Counted from the stretch's first letter, positions 36,944 to 46,203 are shown. The stretch: DNA of 64,000 nt from Mesorhizobium sp. B4-1-4 (GCF_006439395.2 NZ_CP083950.1:1054001-1118000), one strand, 5' to 3'. Made by a program: numbers and translations. The notes: generated by a model not told the origin, from the letters alone.

Positions 36944-37621
36944 ATGGACTCAGAGATCAAAAAAAAGCGAACCCGCGGTCGGTTGTCCCGCGAGATGATT
37001 GAGGACGCCGCCTTCGAGGTGATCGAGCGGGAGGGGTTCGCCGGCTTTTCGACGCGCAAACTGGCGGCGGCGCTCGGCTGCGAGGCGATGAGCATCTATC
37101 ATCACTTTCCGTCCATGGCGCATCTGTTCGAGGCGATGGTCGACAGGCTGGTCGGCCCGCTGGAGATGCCGGATCCTGGCTTGCCGTGGCGTCAACGGAT
37201 GCGCATGGCCATATTGGATTATCGCCGGATCGGTCGCGAGCATCCGGCCTTCGCGACGTATTTCCTGACCTACCGCATGAATTCGCCCACTTGCCTTGCC
37301 TATCTTGACGGCGTCATCGGGCTGTTCAAGGACGGCGGCTTCGACCAGGAGGCGACGGCGAGGCTGTTCCGCGCGGTTGGCTATTATCTGACCGGCGCGG
37401 TGCTCGACGAAACAGCCGGGTACGCCAAGGGCCCATCGGCCGCCACCCCCGTCAGCAACGAGGAGCTTGGGCGTAATTTTCCCAATGTCGCCGCTGCCGG
37501 CCGTTACTTTGGCAAGGCGGAGTTCGACAAGACGTTCGAGCTTGGGCTCGATATGCTGCTGGATGAAATGGAACGCTTGCGCGATGGCGCCAAGGTAAGC
37601 CGGTTGTCCGGCAAGATCTGA
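36944..37621 (+). CDS. TetR-family transcriptional regulator
   Basis: A 225-residue repressor. A basic start (KKKRTRGRLS) precedes the HTH: EMIEDAAFEVIEREGFAGFSTRKLAAALGCEAMSIYHHFPS, with the recognition helix ending in SIYHHF. The remainder is helical ligand-binding domain, with a TetR_C-type arrangement. The start at 36944 (MDSEIKKK) avoids overlapping operator 2; an ATG five codons earlier would overlap it. It probably represses itself and the divergent AhpD-like gene. Confidence 0.9.
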   Translation: MDSEIKKKRTRGRLSREMIEDAAFEVIEREGFAGFSTRKLAAALGCEAMSIYHHFPSMAHLFEAMVDRLVGPLEMPDPGLPWRQRMRMAILDYRRIGREHPAFATYFLTYRMNSPTCLAYLDGVIGLFKDGGFDQEATARLFRAVGYYLTGAVLDETAGYAKGPSAATPVSNEELGRNFPNVAAAGRYFGKAEFDKTFELGLDMLLDEMERLRDGAKVSRLSGKI

Positions 37622-37637
37622 CTAGGTGACTGTCTGA

Positions 37638-38243
37638 ATGCGCTTTCTGTTTGTCTTGGTCCTGCTGGCCGGCAAAGGCATCGGCCTCATCTATCCCTGG
37701 GCGATAACCAATTTTTCCGGCCGCGAGATCGGCGCCTGGAGGGTCTATGAGCAAGGCCGCTTCAAACCGTTGACCGTGCAGCTCTCGGGCAGCGACGCGC
37801 CGGTGCGGGTGCTGGTCGACCTGAGCGCGAGAGCCGAACGTATCGTTTCGCAGCAGCGCACGGCGTTGACGCTGACCGCCGCCGCCAATGGCCGCACGGT
37901 GCTCGCCTCGACGCCGCAATTCAACCACGTGGACAATCCGCGCCAGGCCAGCCCGCAATTGCCCGACAAGATCTTTCGCGACGAGGCTGGCCTGATTTCG
38001 ACCGTCGGCCCCGGTCCCTACGTCTTCACCGTCGGGCCGGGCGATGTCGACGATATACCGATGCGGGCTGTCGATCTTGTCTTGCGCTCCGGTGCGGGCG
38101 AAGCCGACAGCGCGCGGCCGATCGGTTTATCCCTGACGGCGCTTGGCTTGATCGGTTTCCTGCCGTCCTTGCGTTTCGATTGCGGCCGGCCGAAAGATCC
38201 AAACTCGCAACCGCCGCCGCGCTGGGGCAGGGGAGCTTCATGA
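37638..38243 (+). CDS. Membrane-anchored protein of unknown function
   Basis: A 201-residue protein with an N-terminal hydrophobic segment (MRFLFVLVLLAGKGIGLIYPW) and a second one near 164-176 (LSLTALGLIGFLP). The middle, about 25-160, looks like an extracytoplasmic beta domain (WRVYEQGRFKPLTVQLSGSDAPVRVLVDL, YVFTVGPGDVDDIPM). No family is recognised. It begins 16 bp after the TetR stop and its stop overlaps the rlmJ start (ATGA), so it may be translated with rlmJ. A role is not inferable. Confidence 0.7.
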   Translation: MRFLFVLVLLAGKGIGLIYPWAITNFSGREIGAWRVYEQGRFKPLTVQLSGSDAPVRVLVDLSARAERIVSQQRTALTLTAAANGRTVLASTPQFNHVDNPRQASPQLPDKIFRDEAGLISTVGPGPYVFTVGPGDVDDIPMRAVDLVLRSGAGEADSARPIGLSLTALGLIGFLPSLRFDCGRPKDPNSQPPPRWGRGAS

Positions 38244-39094
38244 ACTACCGCCACGCCTATCACGCCGGCAATTTCGCTGACGTCGTCAAGCATGTCGTGC
38301 TGACGCGTCTGCTCGAATATCTGAAGCAGAAGGACAAGGCGTTTCGCGTCATCGACACCCATGCCGGCATCGGCCGCTACGACCTGTCATCACCCGAAGC
38401 GCAAAAGACAGGCGAGTGGCAGGGCGGCATCGGCCGGCTGATCGACGCCTCGTTCGATGCCAAGGTGGCGGCGCTGTTGGCGCCTTATCTCGGCACGGTG
38501 CGGTCGCTCAATCCCGAGGGCGGTGTGAAGAAGTATCCGGGTTCGCCGCTGCTCGCACGCAATCTCCTGCGCAAGCAGGATCGATTGTCGGCGATCGAGT
38601 TGCACCCAAAAGACGCGGTGAAGCTGAAGGCGGAATTCGCCGACGATTTCCAGACACGGGTGATAGAACTTGATGGCTGGCTGGCGCTGGGCGCGCATTT
38701 GCCGCCGAAGGAGAAGCGCGGGCTGGTGCTCGTCGATCCGCCCTTCGAGGAGGAGGGCGAGTTCGGCCGCCTCGTCGACGGGCTGGTCAAGGCGTACAGG
38801 CGCTGGCCTGGCGGCATCTATGCGCTGTGGTATCCGATCAAGGACCGTAAGGCGATCATCGCCTTCAGGAAAGCGCTGAAGCAATCCGGCATCCCGAAAA
38901 TTCTTGACATAGAATTCGAGATCAGGCCGGCTTCGTCGGAGCCCAGCCTCGACGGCAGCGGCATGGTGGTGGTCAATCCGCCCTTCACACTGGAAGGCGA
39001 ATTGCGAACCGTGCTGCCGGCATTGCACGGATTACTCGCCGCGGAAAAGCCGGCGCACTGGTCGCTGGAATGGCTGGTCGGCGAGCAGACTTGA
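38240..39094 (+). CDS. rlmJ: 23S rRNA (adenine-2030-N6)-methyltransferase
   Basis: A 284-residue RlmJ. MNYRHAYHAGNFADVVKHVVL is the near-invariant N terminus; VIDTHAGIGRYDL is the SAM region; VLVDPPFEEEGEF contains the N6-adenine methyltransferase DPPF motif; ALWYPIKDRKAI follows. It methylates A2030 of 23S rRNA (E. coli numbering). ATG at 38240 overlaps the previous stop; GGAG lies six bases upstream. Complete in length. Confidence 0.95.
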   Translation: MNYRHAYHAGNFADVVKHVVLTRLLEYLKQKDKAFRVIDTHAGIGRYDLSSPEAQKTGEWQGGIGRLIDASFDAKVAALLAPYLGTVRSLNPEGGVKKYPGSPLLARNLLRKQDRLSAIELHPKDAVKLKAEFADDFQTRVIELDGWLALGAHLPPKEKRGLVLVDPPFEEEGEFGRLVDGLVKAYRRWPGGIYALWYPIKDRKAIIAFRKALKQSGIPKILDIEFEIRPASSEPSLDGSGMVVVNPPFTLEGELRTVLPALHGLLAAEKPAHWSLEWLVGEQT

Positions 39095-39248
39095 TTTGGA
39101 ACGGCCGTTTTGCGGTGCGTTGTCCTGGTGAACTTCGCTATTGTTGGCAATTCCAAGCGCCGATTTCTGGAAACCATTGTTTCGGCAACCGCTTGACCGG
39201 CGCCAAGCGAATCCGCACAGTACAGACAGTCGACCTTGAGAGGGTGCC

Positions 39249-39704
39249 ATGACTCGCTTCGCCAAACCCGCACTTGCTGCCCTGATTTCGCTCTGCACCC
39301 CCTTTACCGCGCCTCTCGGCGTAACGCAGGCCGTTCACGCCGCCGATCTTGTTCGCATCTATTCCGAAGACGACGGCAGCGTCTGTGGTGAGTCATGGGT
39401 GCTGAGCAAGATCACTGACCGGTTCTCCTATCAGGTGCATCACGTGCCGCATCTGCCCGACGTCGCGATCACCGATTTTCACAACATTCACCAGCACCGA
39501 TATCAGCTGGCGAGCGAGCAATGGCCGATCGGCCGTCACTATTGCCGGGCAACCGTCAGTCTGTCGGACGGCCGTGACCGGTCGATCTTCTATCTGATCG
39601 AGGAAGGCCAGGGCTTTGCCTCGATCGGCGACAACGTCGAATTCTGCGTCTCGGGCTTTGACCGCTGGATGGTCTACAACGGCCGCTGCCGCGTTCTGCG
39701 CTGA
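39249..39704 (+). CDS. Small secreted protein of unknown function
   Basis: A 151-residue protein with a clear signal peptide (hydrophobic 8-24, cleavage after VHA at 31). The mature part has four cysteines in CGESWVL, HYCRATV, VEFCVSG and GRCRVL, compatible with two disulfides, and an aromatic beta-rich pattern. No family recognised. GAGAGGG precedes the ATG. A strong terminator follows, so it is likely monocistronic. Confidence 0.75.
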   Translation: MTRFAKPALAALISLCTPFTAPLGVTQAVHAADLVRIYSEDDGSVCGESWVLSKITDRFSYQVHHVPHLPDVAITDFHNIHQHRYQLASEQWPIGRHYCRATVSLSDGRDRSIFYLIEEGQGFASIGDNVEFCVSGFDRWMVYNGRCRVLR

Positions 39705-39731
39705 ACGCGTCTCTTCCTCCGATGCTTTTCG

Positions 39732-39764
39732 CGCCTGCGACCTGAAGGGGTCGCAGGCGTTTTT
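39732..39764 (+). terminator. Rho-independent terminator
   Basis: CGCCTGCGACC (39732-39742) pairs with GGTCGCAGGCG (39749-39759), 11 bp, six-base loop, followed by TTTTT. It lies 28 bp after the secreted-protein gene. Confidence 0.92.
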
Positions 39765-39883
39765 GCGTCCTGCGTTGACTGAAGGTGCGATCGCACGCGC
39801 CGGGTCAATCGCTCGGCAGGTCATGATCGGCGCCGGCGTTGCCGTGGTCGTTGCACGATGGGAGCGTCCGCTCGGCCGTAGAG

Positions 39884-40195
39884 CTATTTCCTGCGTTGCG
39901 TCGCCTGGGCCTGATCGATGATCTTGCGAAGAAAGGCTATGTGACCGCGAAAGGCCCGCCGCCCAATCGTCGTTGCCTTGACCCGGGTCTGCGGACGCCG
40001 CCCGACGAAGAGCTTTTCAATTTCGACATAGCCTGCCCTCGCCAGCGTATCGAGGTGCGCGCCGAGATTCCCGTCGGTGGTTTCGATCATCGCCTTCAGC
40101 CGCGTGAATTCCAGCGCCTCGCGCCTTTCCAGCCTATTCAGGACAGCCATGATCCTGAGTCGTGTACTCTGGTGGATGATGTCGTCGGCGCTCAT
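39884..40195 (-). CDS. Winged-helix transcriptional regulator
   Basis: A 103-residue single-domain protein: QSTRLRIMAVLNRLERREALEFTRLKAMIETTDGNLGAHLDTLARAGYVEIEKLFVGRRPQTRVKATTIGRRAFRGHIAFLRKII. The order helix, ETTDGNLGAHLDTLARAGYV recognition helix, then a charged beta wing (KLFVGRRPQTRVKAT) is that of winged-helix (ArsR/PF13601-like) proteins. No partner gene sits in the operon. Its promoter carries palindromes suggesting autoregulation. The 179 bp between it and the secreted-protein gene contain only the terminator. Confidence 0.85.
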   Translation of the reverse strand: MSADDIIHQSTRLRIMAVLNRLERREALEFTRLKAMIETTDGNLGAHLDTLARAGYVEIEKLFVGRRPQTRVKATTIGRRAFRGHIAFLRKIIDQAQATQRRK

Positions 40196-40308
40196 CTATG
40201 GGCTCCAATACAGCAAGGCTTTGAGCTTTCCCTCTTGGCTCGGCGATCTCGGGCAGCAGCGGTTGTGGAACGACATCGAAGCACGCTTAATTTTCAACAG
40301 AATACTCT

Positions 40309-40337
40309 ATTATACAGAGTTATCTGTAGATTTCCAA
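40309..40337 (-). promoter_or_regulatory. Promoter of the winged-helix gene
   Basis: On the minus strand TTGGAA (40337-40332) and a perfect TATAAT (40314-40309) are separated by 17 bp, about 110 bp upstream of the start codon. Confidence 0.7.
40313..40328. promoter_or_regulatory. Palindrome TACAGA-N4-TCTGTA inside the promoter spacer
   Basis: A 16-bp perfect inverted repeat lies between the -10 and -35 boxes; a second, ACTCT-N7-AGAGT (40304-40320), overlaps the -10. Binding there would block transcription; autoregulation by the winged-helix protein is the simple reading. Confidence 0.6.
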
Positions 40338-40339
40338 TT

Positions 40340-40741
40340 GGCAATGAAACGACGCTTGACAAGGTGATCTCCAGATAGGTCGTCGCATTGCGCTCGTGAG
40401 CTGCATCGATCGTCCAGCTGCAAAAGAAGATCGCCTCGATGAGGCTGCAGCTCATGGTGCTCGCGACCGAAGATCAATGCGCGAAACTATTCGCTAATCT
40501 TCGAAGGTTCACGGCGGGCTTGGTCCCGCAGCGCATCGAGAGTGTCGGTGTCAAATCGCTGGCGATATCCAAAGATGACGCCGCGTTTTTGCGATGATGA
40601 GTGCGATCGTGTGCCGATCGCAACCAAAATTTAAGCTGAGAGAATCATATCATTGCTTCGCTGGCTAGCGAGCCGCGAGTCAGATATGCATTGCGCGCCG
40701 GGGTCATTCACGGCCATCGGCATAACGTGAAGGGGCATGAC
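40340..40741. other. 402-bp AT-richer stretch without a supported gene
   Basis: The stretch from the winged-helix promoter to the H1-like gene is visibly less G/C-rich than its surroundings. The only open frame, 40439-40597 on the plus strand (52 codons, LQLMVLATEDQCAKLF), has no recognisable family or good ribosome site. It may be a gene remnant. The promoter of the H1-like gene should lie in its 3' part. Confidence 0.5.
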
Positions 40742-41221
40742 ATGGCTAAGCAGTCATCTAAAGCGCCGGCATCCAAGACACCGGCAAAGAAAGCACCCGC
40801 AAAAGCAGTCGCGGCGAAGGCCGCAACGGCAGTGAAGAAAGCAGCGCCCGCCGCCAAGCCGAAGGCAGCCGCGGCCAAGGCTCCGGCAAAGAAACCCGCA
40901 GCCGCGGCGAAGGCTGCTGTGAAGCCGGCGCCGAAGAAAGCAGCGCCAGCGAAGGCAGCGGCAAAGCCGGCAGCGAAGGCCGCGGCAAAGCCGGCGGCAA
41001 AAGCAGCTCCAGCGAAGAAACCGGCAGCGGCGAAGGCGGCGGCAAAGCCCGCAGCCAAGAAGGCGGCACCCGCCAAGGCGGCGGCAAAGCCGGTCGCGAA
41101 GGCCGCGGCAAAGCCGGCTGCGAAAGCCGCCGCCGCCGCGACCAAGCCGGCGGTGAAGAAAGCGGCCGCGCCGAAGGCCAAGGCAGCGCCTGCGAAGGCG
41201 AAAGCTCCGGCTAGGAAGTAG
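40742..41221 (+). CDS. Histone H1-like Ala/Lys/Pro-rich DNA-binding protein
   Basis: A 159-residue protein made almost only of Ala, Lys and Pro after MAKQSSKAPASK, in repeats such as AAKPAAKAA, PAKKAAPAK and KPAAAKAA. It resembles eukaryotic H1 tails and bacterial H1-like proteins (HctB, AlgP types), which bind and condense DNA through charge. There is no acidic residue in the body and no globular domain. The DNA is a degenerate repeat of GCGGCAAAGCCGGC-type units, prone to length changes between strains. AAGGGGCATGAC precedes the ATG at 40742. Confidence 0.85.
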   Translation: MAKQSSKAPASKTPAKKAPAKAVAAKAATAVKKAAPAAKPKAAAAKAPAKKPAAAAKAAVKPAPKKAAPAKAAAKPAAKAAAKPAAKAAPAKKPAAAKAAAKPAAKKAAPAKAAAKPVAKAAAKPAAKAAAAATKPAVKKAAAPKAKAAPAKAKAPARK

Positions 41222-41645
41222 ACCGAGCCGTTGGGGCGTCGCGCGTCCTTCGGACACGGCAAGGACGCTCTGACGCTCTGGATCGAAGCATATTCGGCAG
41301 TTGGTTCAGCTCTTGGGCTGAACGTCGGAAGGGACCGAGGGGCAAGCAAAGCGAGGCGCCGTTTGGCTGCCTCGCTCGCCCGATTCAATTGTCTGGTTGC
41401 AGCGGTCGGCGGAGATTCCCCCTGGGGGCAATGCCTGAATCCGTGAAGCGTGAAATGCAGGTTCAAAATCCTGTCAGCCTGCTCGTCGTCACTTGCTCGT
41501 GTCTCCAGCGTACCGGTCTGTAGGCTTGTCGTGATGTCTGGTCGGAAGCCGCAATCGGTTTCTGGCAGCTGTTTTTTGCGCTCTGCCGGTTGATCACGAG
41601 TGCCCGTCCAGTCAACACTGGACGCCTGCAAACAGGAAACCGATC
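41222..41645 (+). other. 424-bp intergenic region with three hairpins
   Basis: No gene is supported. It contains GTTCAGC-N6-GCTGAAC (41304-41323), AGCGAGGC-N11-GCCTCGCT (41350-41376) and CGTCCAGT-N4-ACTGGACG (41605-41624). The second could end the H1-like transcript although no T tract follows. GGTTCAAAATCC at about 41460 resembles a tRNA T arm but no acceptor or anticodon arm fits. Confidence 0.5.
41605..41624. promoter_or_regulatory. Perfect palindrome CGTCCAGT-N4-ACTGGACG before the GST gene
   Basis: Eight-base arms around CAAC, ending 21 bp before the start codon of the GST gene. It could be an operator or a 5'-UTR hairpin just upstream of the ribosome site. Confidence 0.5.
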
Positions 41646-42242
41646 ATGCCGAAGCTGCTCTACGCCTCCTCCTCTCCCTACAGCTCCAAGGTAAGGATGG
41701 CCGCGGCCTATGCCGGAATCGCCATCGAGCACGTGCCGGTCAAGACCGAGGACAGGCCAGCCGAATTGATCGGTGCCAATCCACTCGGCAAGATCCCGGT
41801 GCTGGTGCTCGACGACGGCCGCTCGGTTCATGACAGTCGTGCCATCACCCAGCACCTCAACCGGATTTCGAAGAACGCGCTGTTTCCGCGCAATCCCGAC
41901 AAGCGGCTGGAGGCGGAAGTACTGGAGGCGCTGGCCGATGGCATCTGCGATTGCGCGCTGTCGATGGTCTATGAGCGCCGCACCCGGCCTGAAGAAATGG
42001 TCTATCAGCCCTGGCTCGACCGCCAATGGGCGAAGATCAGCGCCGCACTCGATCTGCTCAATGCCAATCCGCCTAAACTGCCGAAGAAGATCACCGCCGG
42101 CCAGATCGCGTTGCGCGCCTGCCTTGGCTACCTCGCGCTGCGCTTCGCCGGTAAATGGGAAAAGGGCCGTGGCCGACTGACGCGTTGGGCGGCGCGTTTC
42201 GACGAGAAATTTCCGGAACTGAAGCCCCTCAATCCGGCGTGA
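41646..42242 (+). CDS. Glutathione S-transferase family protein
   Basis: A 198-residue GST. The N-terminal thioredoxin-like domain includes SSPYSSKVRMAAAYAG (the catalytic Ser region), the cis-Pro ANPLGKIPVLVLDDG and the Asp-Ser glutathione site in VHDSRAITQHL. A helical C-terminal domain follows. It would conjugate or reduce electrophiles with glutathione; the substrate is unknown. AAACAGGAAA precedes the ATG. A bidirectional terminator follows. Confidence 0.9.
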   Translation: MPKLLYASSSPYSSKVRMAAAYAGIAIEHVPVKTEDRPAELIGANPLGKIPVLVLDDGRSVHDSRAITQHLNRISKNALFPRNPDKRLEAEVLEALADGICDCALSMVYERRTRPEEMVYQPWLDRQWAKISAALDLLNANPPKLPKKITAGQIALRACLGYLALRFAGKWEKGRGRLTRWAARFDEKFPELKPLNPA

Positions 42243-42256
42243 GGCCGCCGCCATAA

Positions 42257-42285
42257 AAAAAGCCGGGCGCGAGGCCCGGCTTTTT
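42257..42285. terminator. Bidirectional terminator between the GST and porin genes
   Basis: AAAAAGCCGGGC and GCCCGGCTTTTT form a perfect 12-bp stem with a five-base loop, with A and T tracts on both sides, between two convergent genes. Confidence 0.93.
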
Positions 42286-42305
42286 CGTGTCGTGGCTTGG
42301 ACGAC

Positions 42306-42965
42306 TTAGAACTTCATACCGACGCCGAAGGTGACGCGGTTGTCGGTCGCCTTGACCTTGCCGATACCACCACCGAAGTCCTTGCTGCCGAAATCGGTGT
42401 AGCGATACTCGACGCGGCCGAACACATTGTCGGTCAGCTTGATATCGGTGCCGAGACCCGCGGTCCAGCCGATCATGGTGGCGGTGTCGCTGGCGGGAAT
42501 GACGGAGTCCTCTACCTTCAGGCTTCTGCCGGCGAGACCGCCGGTGCCGTAGAGCAGGATTTCCGGGGTCACCGCGTAGCCGAGACGAGCACGCAGCGAG
42601 CCTTCGAAGCCGCCCTTCGAGTGGATGCCGTTGTCGTCGCCCTTGACGCCGTTGTAGCCGAGCTCGGCTTCACCGCCGTAGACGAAGTTCTCCTGCTGCC
42701 ACTGATAGCCGCCGAAGACGCTGCCGACGAAACCCTTGGTATCGGTCGAAACGCCGAAATCCTTCTCCTTGGTACGGCCGCTGAAGCCATAGCCAACATT
42801 GATACCGGCATAGGGGCCGGCCCACGAAGCGACAGGAAGTTCAGCAACCGGGGCGGGTGCCGGCGGCTCTTCCCGGACGACGTCCGCGGCATAGGCGGTA
42901 CCACCGAGGGCAAAGAGCCCGAGCGCAACAGCCAGCGGCCGTGCGAATTTAAGATTGGCTTGCAT
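42306..42965 (-). CDS. Outer-membrane beta-barrel protein (Omp25/RopB-like)
   Basis: A 219-residue protein with a signal peptide (cleavage after AYA at 26), a short Pro-rich linker (EEPPAPAPVAEL), then an eight-strand barrel: WAGPYAGINVGYGFSG, GGYQWQQENFVYGGEAELGYNG, SLRARLGYAVTPEILLYGTGGLA and a terminal RVTFGVGMKF ending in aromatic Phe as required for BAM recognition. This is the Omp25/Omp31/RopB family of Rhizobiales. TAAGGAGT lies before the ATG. The 413 bp upstream, shared with the divergent SDR, contain no gene. Confidence 0.92.
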   Translation of the reverse strand: MQANLKFARPLAVALGLFALGGTAYAADVVREEPPAPAPVAELPVASWAGPYAGINVGYGFSGRTKEKDFGVSTDTKGFVGSVFGGYQWQQENFVYGGEAELGYNGVKGDDNGIHSKGGFEGSLRARLGYAVTPEILLYGTGGLAGRSLKVEDSVIPASDTATMIGWTAGLGTDIKLTDNVFGRVEYRYTDFGSKDFGGGIGKVKATDNRVTFGVGMKF

Positions 42966-43378
42966 TCTTCTTTACTCCTTAAGCCACAGGACACAGGCTT
43001 GTTTCTCACGATCGCCATCGACCCGCCCGGGGGGTGAAACGGATCTGGCGTTCGTCGGTTCCAAATGTCGTGTCAAAATGCGGCTGAACCGAACCTGAAC
43101 TTGGGTCATTACCCGGCACGAATGAGGCAGAAACTTGACGTTGCATCTTCGCAACAGCGAAATGTCAGCAATCGGAGGGCGTTACGCTGCACACGGCTTG
43201 GTACAAGGAGTCCGGCATCCTATATTGGGCGGTGGCGGACTTTCGTCGAGAAGCGAGTCGAGAGCCCGTCCAGCCGTTTCGCCACAATGCTGCCCCAGGT
43301 GCGAACGCCATTTAACAGATGACAGGCCATATTTTGCCGGCACCGTCTTTTCGTGCCGAAACCGAGGATTGACACACG
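42966..43378. other. 413-bp divergent promoter region (porin and SDR)
   Basis: No gene is visible. The porin ribosome site is at its left end. A TTGACA occurs on the minus strand at about 43069-43074 but with no convincing -10. CGGCAC-N9-GTGCCG at about 43339-43359 lies close to the SDR start. Confidence 0.45.
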
Positions 43379-44140
43379 ATGAGCAATGCCACCGCGGCAC
43401 TGGTGACCGGCGGGGCGAAACGGATCGGCAAGGCGATCGTTGAAGATCTCGCTGGCCATGGCTTTGCGGTCGCCATCCATTCCAATCGCTCGCATGACGA
43501 GGCGGATGCATTGGCGGCGCGGATCAACAAGGCAGGCGGCAGGGCCGTGGCGGTCGGCGCCGATCTAACCGACATGGCCGATGTGGCCGGCCTGATCGGC
43601 CGGGCTCGGGCAGCGCTCGGGCCGATCTCGCTTTTGGTCAACAATGCTTCCCTCTTCGTCGATGACTCGGTCGAGGATTTTGACTGGCAGTCCTGGGACC
43701 GCCATTTCGCCATCCATGTCAAAGCGCCGGCGCTGTTGGCGCAGAGCTTCGTCCGGTCCTTGCCGGATGGACAGGAAGGGCTGATCGTCAACATCATCGA
43801 CCAGCGCGTCTGGCGGCCGACACCGCGCTATTTCTCTTATGCGCTTTCGAAATCGGCGCTGTGGACGCAGACCGAGATGTTGGCCCAGGCGCTCGGTCCG
43901 CGAATCCGTGTTAATGCGATCGGTCCAGGCCCGACGCTTAAGAATCAGCGTCAGAATGATTCTGATTTTGACGTACAGGTCGCTGGCCTGATTCTGAAGC
44001 GCGGCCCGGAATTGCCGGAATTCGGCGCCACCATTCGCTATCTCTGGGAGGCGCGCTCAGTTACCGGCCAGATGATCGCGCTCGATGGCGGCCAGCATCT
44101 TGCATGGCAGACGCCCGATGTGACAGGCATGACGGAATGA
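43379..44140 (+). CDS. SDR oxidoreductase, FolM/pteridine-reductase-like
   Basis: A 253-residue SDR. The nucleotide motif is TGGAKRIG (10-17), the variant with Arg typical of FolM and PTR1 dihydropteridine reductases, instead of the usual TGxxxGIG. NNAS replaces NNAG, and the catalytic pair is in [14 protein letters not shown] [10 protein letters not shown]. FolM-type enzymes reduce dihydromonapterin or dihydrofolate with NADPH. The stop overlaps the uvrC start (ATGA), so the two are coupled. Confidence 0.85.
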   Translation: MSNATAALVTGGAKRIGKAIVEDLAGHGFAVAIHSNRSHDEADALAARINKAGGRAVAVGADLTDMADVAGLIGRARAALGPISLLVNNASLFVDDSVEDFDWQSWDRHFAIHVKAPALLAQSFVRSLPDGQEGLIVNIIDQRVWRPTPRYFSYALSKSALWTQTEMLAQALGPRIRVNAIGPGPTLKNQRQNDSDFDVQVAGLILKRGPELPEFGATIRYLWEARSVTGQMIALDGGQHLAWQTPDVTGMTE

Positions 44141-46203
44141 GTCCCTTGGATACCAAGAACAAGGCGCGCGCTGGCGCCGATGACCTTCCTCCCGAAATCG
44201 ACATCGAGGATGAGGCACTCGAGGAGATCGTCGAAACGGCGGGCCCCGATGTTGCCTTCACCGCCATCGACTGGACACCGCATGCCGGCGATACCGAGGG
44301 CCAGGTCGGCGCCGAGGTCATCCAGACCCTGGTCAAGCGGCTGCCAAATGCGCCCGGTGTCTATCGCATGATGAATGCCACCGGCGACGTTCTCTATGTC
44401 GGCAAGGCGCGCAGCCTGAAGAAACGCGTCACCAACTACGCGCAAGGGCGCTTCCACACCGCCCGGATCGGCCGCATGGTGCGCGAGACCGCGACGATGG
44501 AGTTCGTCGTTACCCGCACCGAGATCGAAGCGCTGCTGCTTGAAGCCAATCTTATCAAGCGGTTGCGGCCGCGATTCAATGTGCTGATGCGGGACGACAA
44601 GTCGTTCCCCTATATTCTTCTGACCGGTGATCATGTGTCGCCCGGAATCTACAAGCATCGCGGGGCGCGATCGCGAAAAGGCGACTATTTCGGTCCGTTT
44701 GCTTCGGCCGGTGCCGTCGGCCGCACCATCAATTCGCTGCAGCGCGCCTTCCTGCTGCGCAGCTGCACCAACTCGTTCTACGAGAACCGCACGCGACCTT
44801 GCCTGCTCTATCAGATCAAGCGTTGCGCCGGCCCCTGCACGGGCGAAATCTCGCATGAGGGCTATGCTGAGCTCGTCGCCGAAGCGAAGGACTTTCTCTC
44901 GGGCCGCAGCCAGAAGGTGAAGACCGAGATTTCGGCCGCCATGCAGCAGGCATCGCAAGACCTCGATTTCGAGCGCGCCGCAATCTATCGCGACCGGCTG
45001 GCCGCACTGTCACATGTGCAGAGCCATCAGGGCATCAACCCAGCGACCGTCGATGAGGCCGATGTCTTCGCCATCCATCAGGAAGGGGGGCAGACCTGTA
45101 TCCAGGTGTTCTTCTTCCGCACCGGACAGAACTGGGGCAACCGCGCCTATTTCCCCAAGGCCGATCCCGCGCTGGAGGGATCAGAAGTGTTGGGCTCGTT
45201 CCTGGCGCAGTTTTACGACGACAAGCCGACGCCACGCGCCATTCTGCTGTCGCACGGGGTCGAGGACCAGGAATTGCTGGCCGAGGCGCTTTCCACCCGC
45301 GCCGGCCGCAAGGTGGCCATCTCGGTGCCGCAGCGCGGCGAGAAAAAGGACCTGACCGACAATGCCTTGCAGAATGCGCGTGAGGCGCTTGGCAGGCGGC
45401 TGGCCGAAACCTCGACGCAAGGCCGGCTGCTTGCCGGTTTCGCCGAGACGTTCGGCCTGGCCAAGCCGCCCGTGCGCATCGAAGTCTATGACAATTCGCA
45501 CATCATGGGCACCAACGCCGTTGGCGCCATGGTCGTCGCCGGGCCGGAAGGTTTTGTGAAAAACCAGTACCGGAAATTCAACATCCGCTCGACCGAGATC
45601 ACGCCCGGCGACGATTTCGGCATGATGCGCGAGGTGATGGAGCGGCGCTTTTCGCGGCTGCTCAAGGAACATGGTGATGCCGTGGCCGACAACGCTGCCG
45701 CCGACGAAGCGGGCGACGACATTGAGGAGGACATCTCCGGCAGCTTCCCGGCCTGGCCCGACGTCATCCTGATCGACGGCGGTCAGGGCCAGATGACGGC
45801 GGTGCGCAAGATCCTCTCGGATCTCGGCATAGAAGACCGCGTCATGGCCATCGGCATCGCCAAGGGACAGGACCGCGACGCCGGCCGCGAGCGCTTCTTC
45901 GTCAAGGGCAGGGATTCGTTCTCGCTGCCGGTTCGCGACCCCGTGCTCTATTTCGTCCAGCGGCTGCGCGACGAGGTTCACCGTTTCGCCATCGGCTCGC
46001 ACCGGGCCCGCCGCAAAAAGGAAATGGTCAAGAGTCCGCTCGACGAGATCTCCGGTATCGGCCCCGGCCGCAAGCGCGCCCTCCTGCTGCATTTCGGCAC
46101 CGCAAAGGCGGTCAGCCGCGCCGCGATCGAGGATCTGAGGAAGGTCGACGGCATTTCCGAGCAGGTGGCGAGGCTGGTCTATAATCACTTCCATGAGAGC
46201 TGA
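44137..46203 (+). CDS. uvrC: Excinuclease ABC subunit C
   Basis: A 688-residue UvrC, the nuclease that cuts both sides of a UvrAB-marked lesion. An acidic about 75-residue N-terminal extension precedes the GIY-YIG nuclease ([18 protein letters not shown]), then four Cys ([27 protein letters not shown] region), the UVR domain, the RNase-H-like half ([28 protein letters not shown]) and C-terminal helix-hairpin-helix ([13 protein letters not shown]). About 30 acidic residues (near 520-540) are inserted in the C-terminal half. Start at 44137 overlaps the SDR stop. Confidence 0.96.
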   Translation: MSPLDTKNKARAGADDLPPEIDIEDEALEEIVETAGPDVAFTAIDWTPHAGDTEGQVGAEVIQTLVKRLPNAPGVYRMMNATGDVLYVGKARSLKKRVTNYAQGRFHTARIGRMVRETATMEFVVTRTEIEALLLEANLIKRLRPRFNVLMRDDKSFPYILLTGDHVSPGIYKHRGARSRKGDYFGPFASAGAVGRTINSLQRAFLLRSCTNSFYENRTRPCLLYQIKRCAGPCTGEISHEGYAELVAEAKDFLSGRSQKVKTEISAAMQQASQDLDFERAAIYRDRLAALSHVQSHQGINPATVDEADVFAIHQEGGQTCIQVFFFRTGQNWGNRAYFPKADPALEGSEVLGSFLAQFYDDKPTPRAILLSHGVEDQELLAEALSTRAGRKVAISVPQRGEKKDLTDNALQNAREALGRRLAETSTQGRLLAGFAETFGLAKPPVRIEVYDNSHIMGTNAVGAMVVAGPEGFVKNQYRKFNIRSTEITPGDDFGMMREVMERRFSRLLKEHGDAVADNAAADEAGDDIEEDISGSFPAWPDVILIDGGQGQMTAVRKILSDLGIEDRVMAIGIAKGQDRDAGRERFFVKGRDSFSLPVRDPVLYFVQRLRDEVHRFAIGSHRARRKKEMVKSPLDEISGIGPGRKRALLLHFGTAKAVSRAAIEDLRKVDGISEQVARLVYNHFHES

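Noticed and set aside
40439..40597. A 52-codon plus-strand frame
   Set aside because: No family, no ribosome site and in an odd-composition gap; kept only as a possible remnant.
41440..41500. tRNA-like segment with GGTTCAAAATCC
   Set aside because: The T-loop would have eight bases, and no acceptor stem, D arm or anticodon arm could be drawn.
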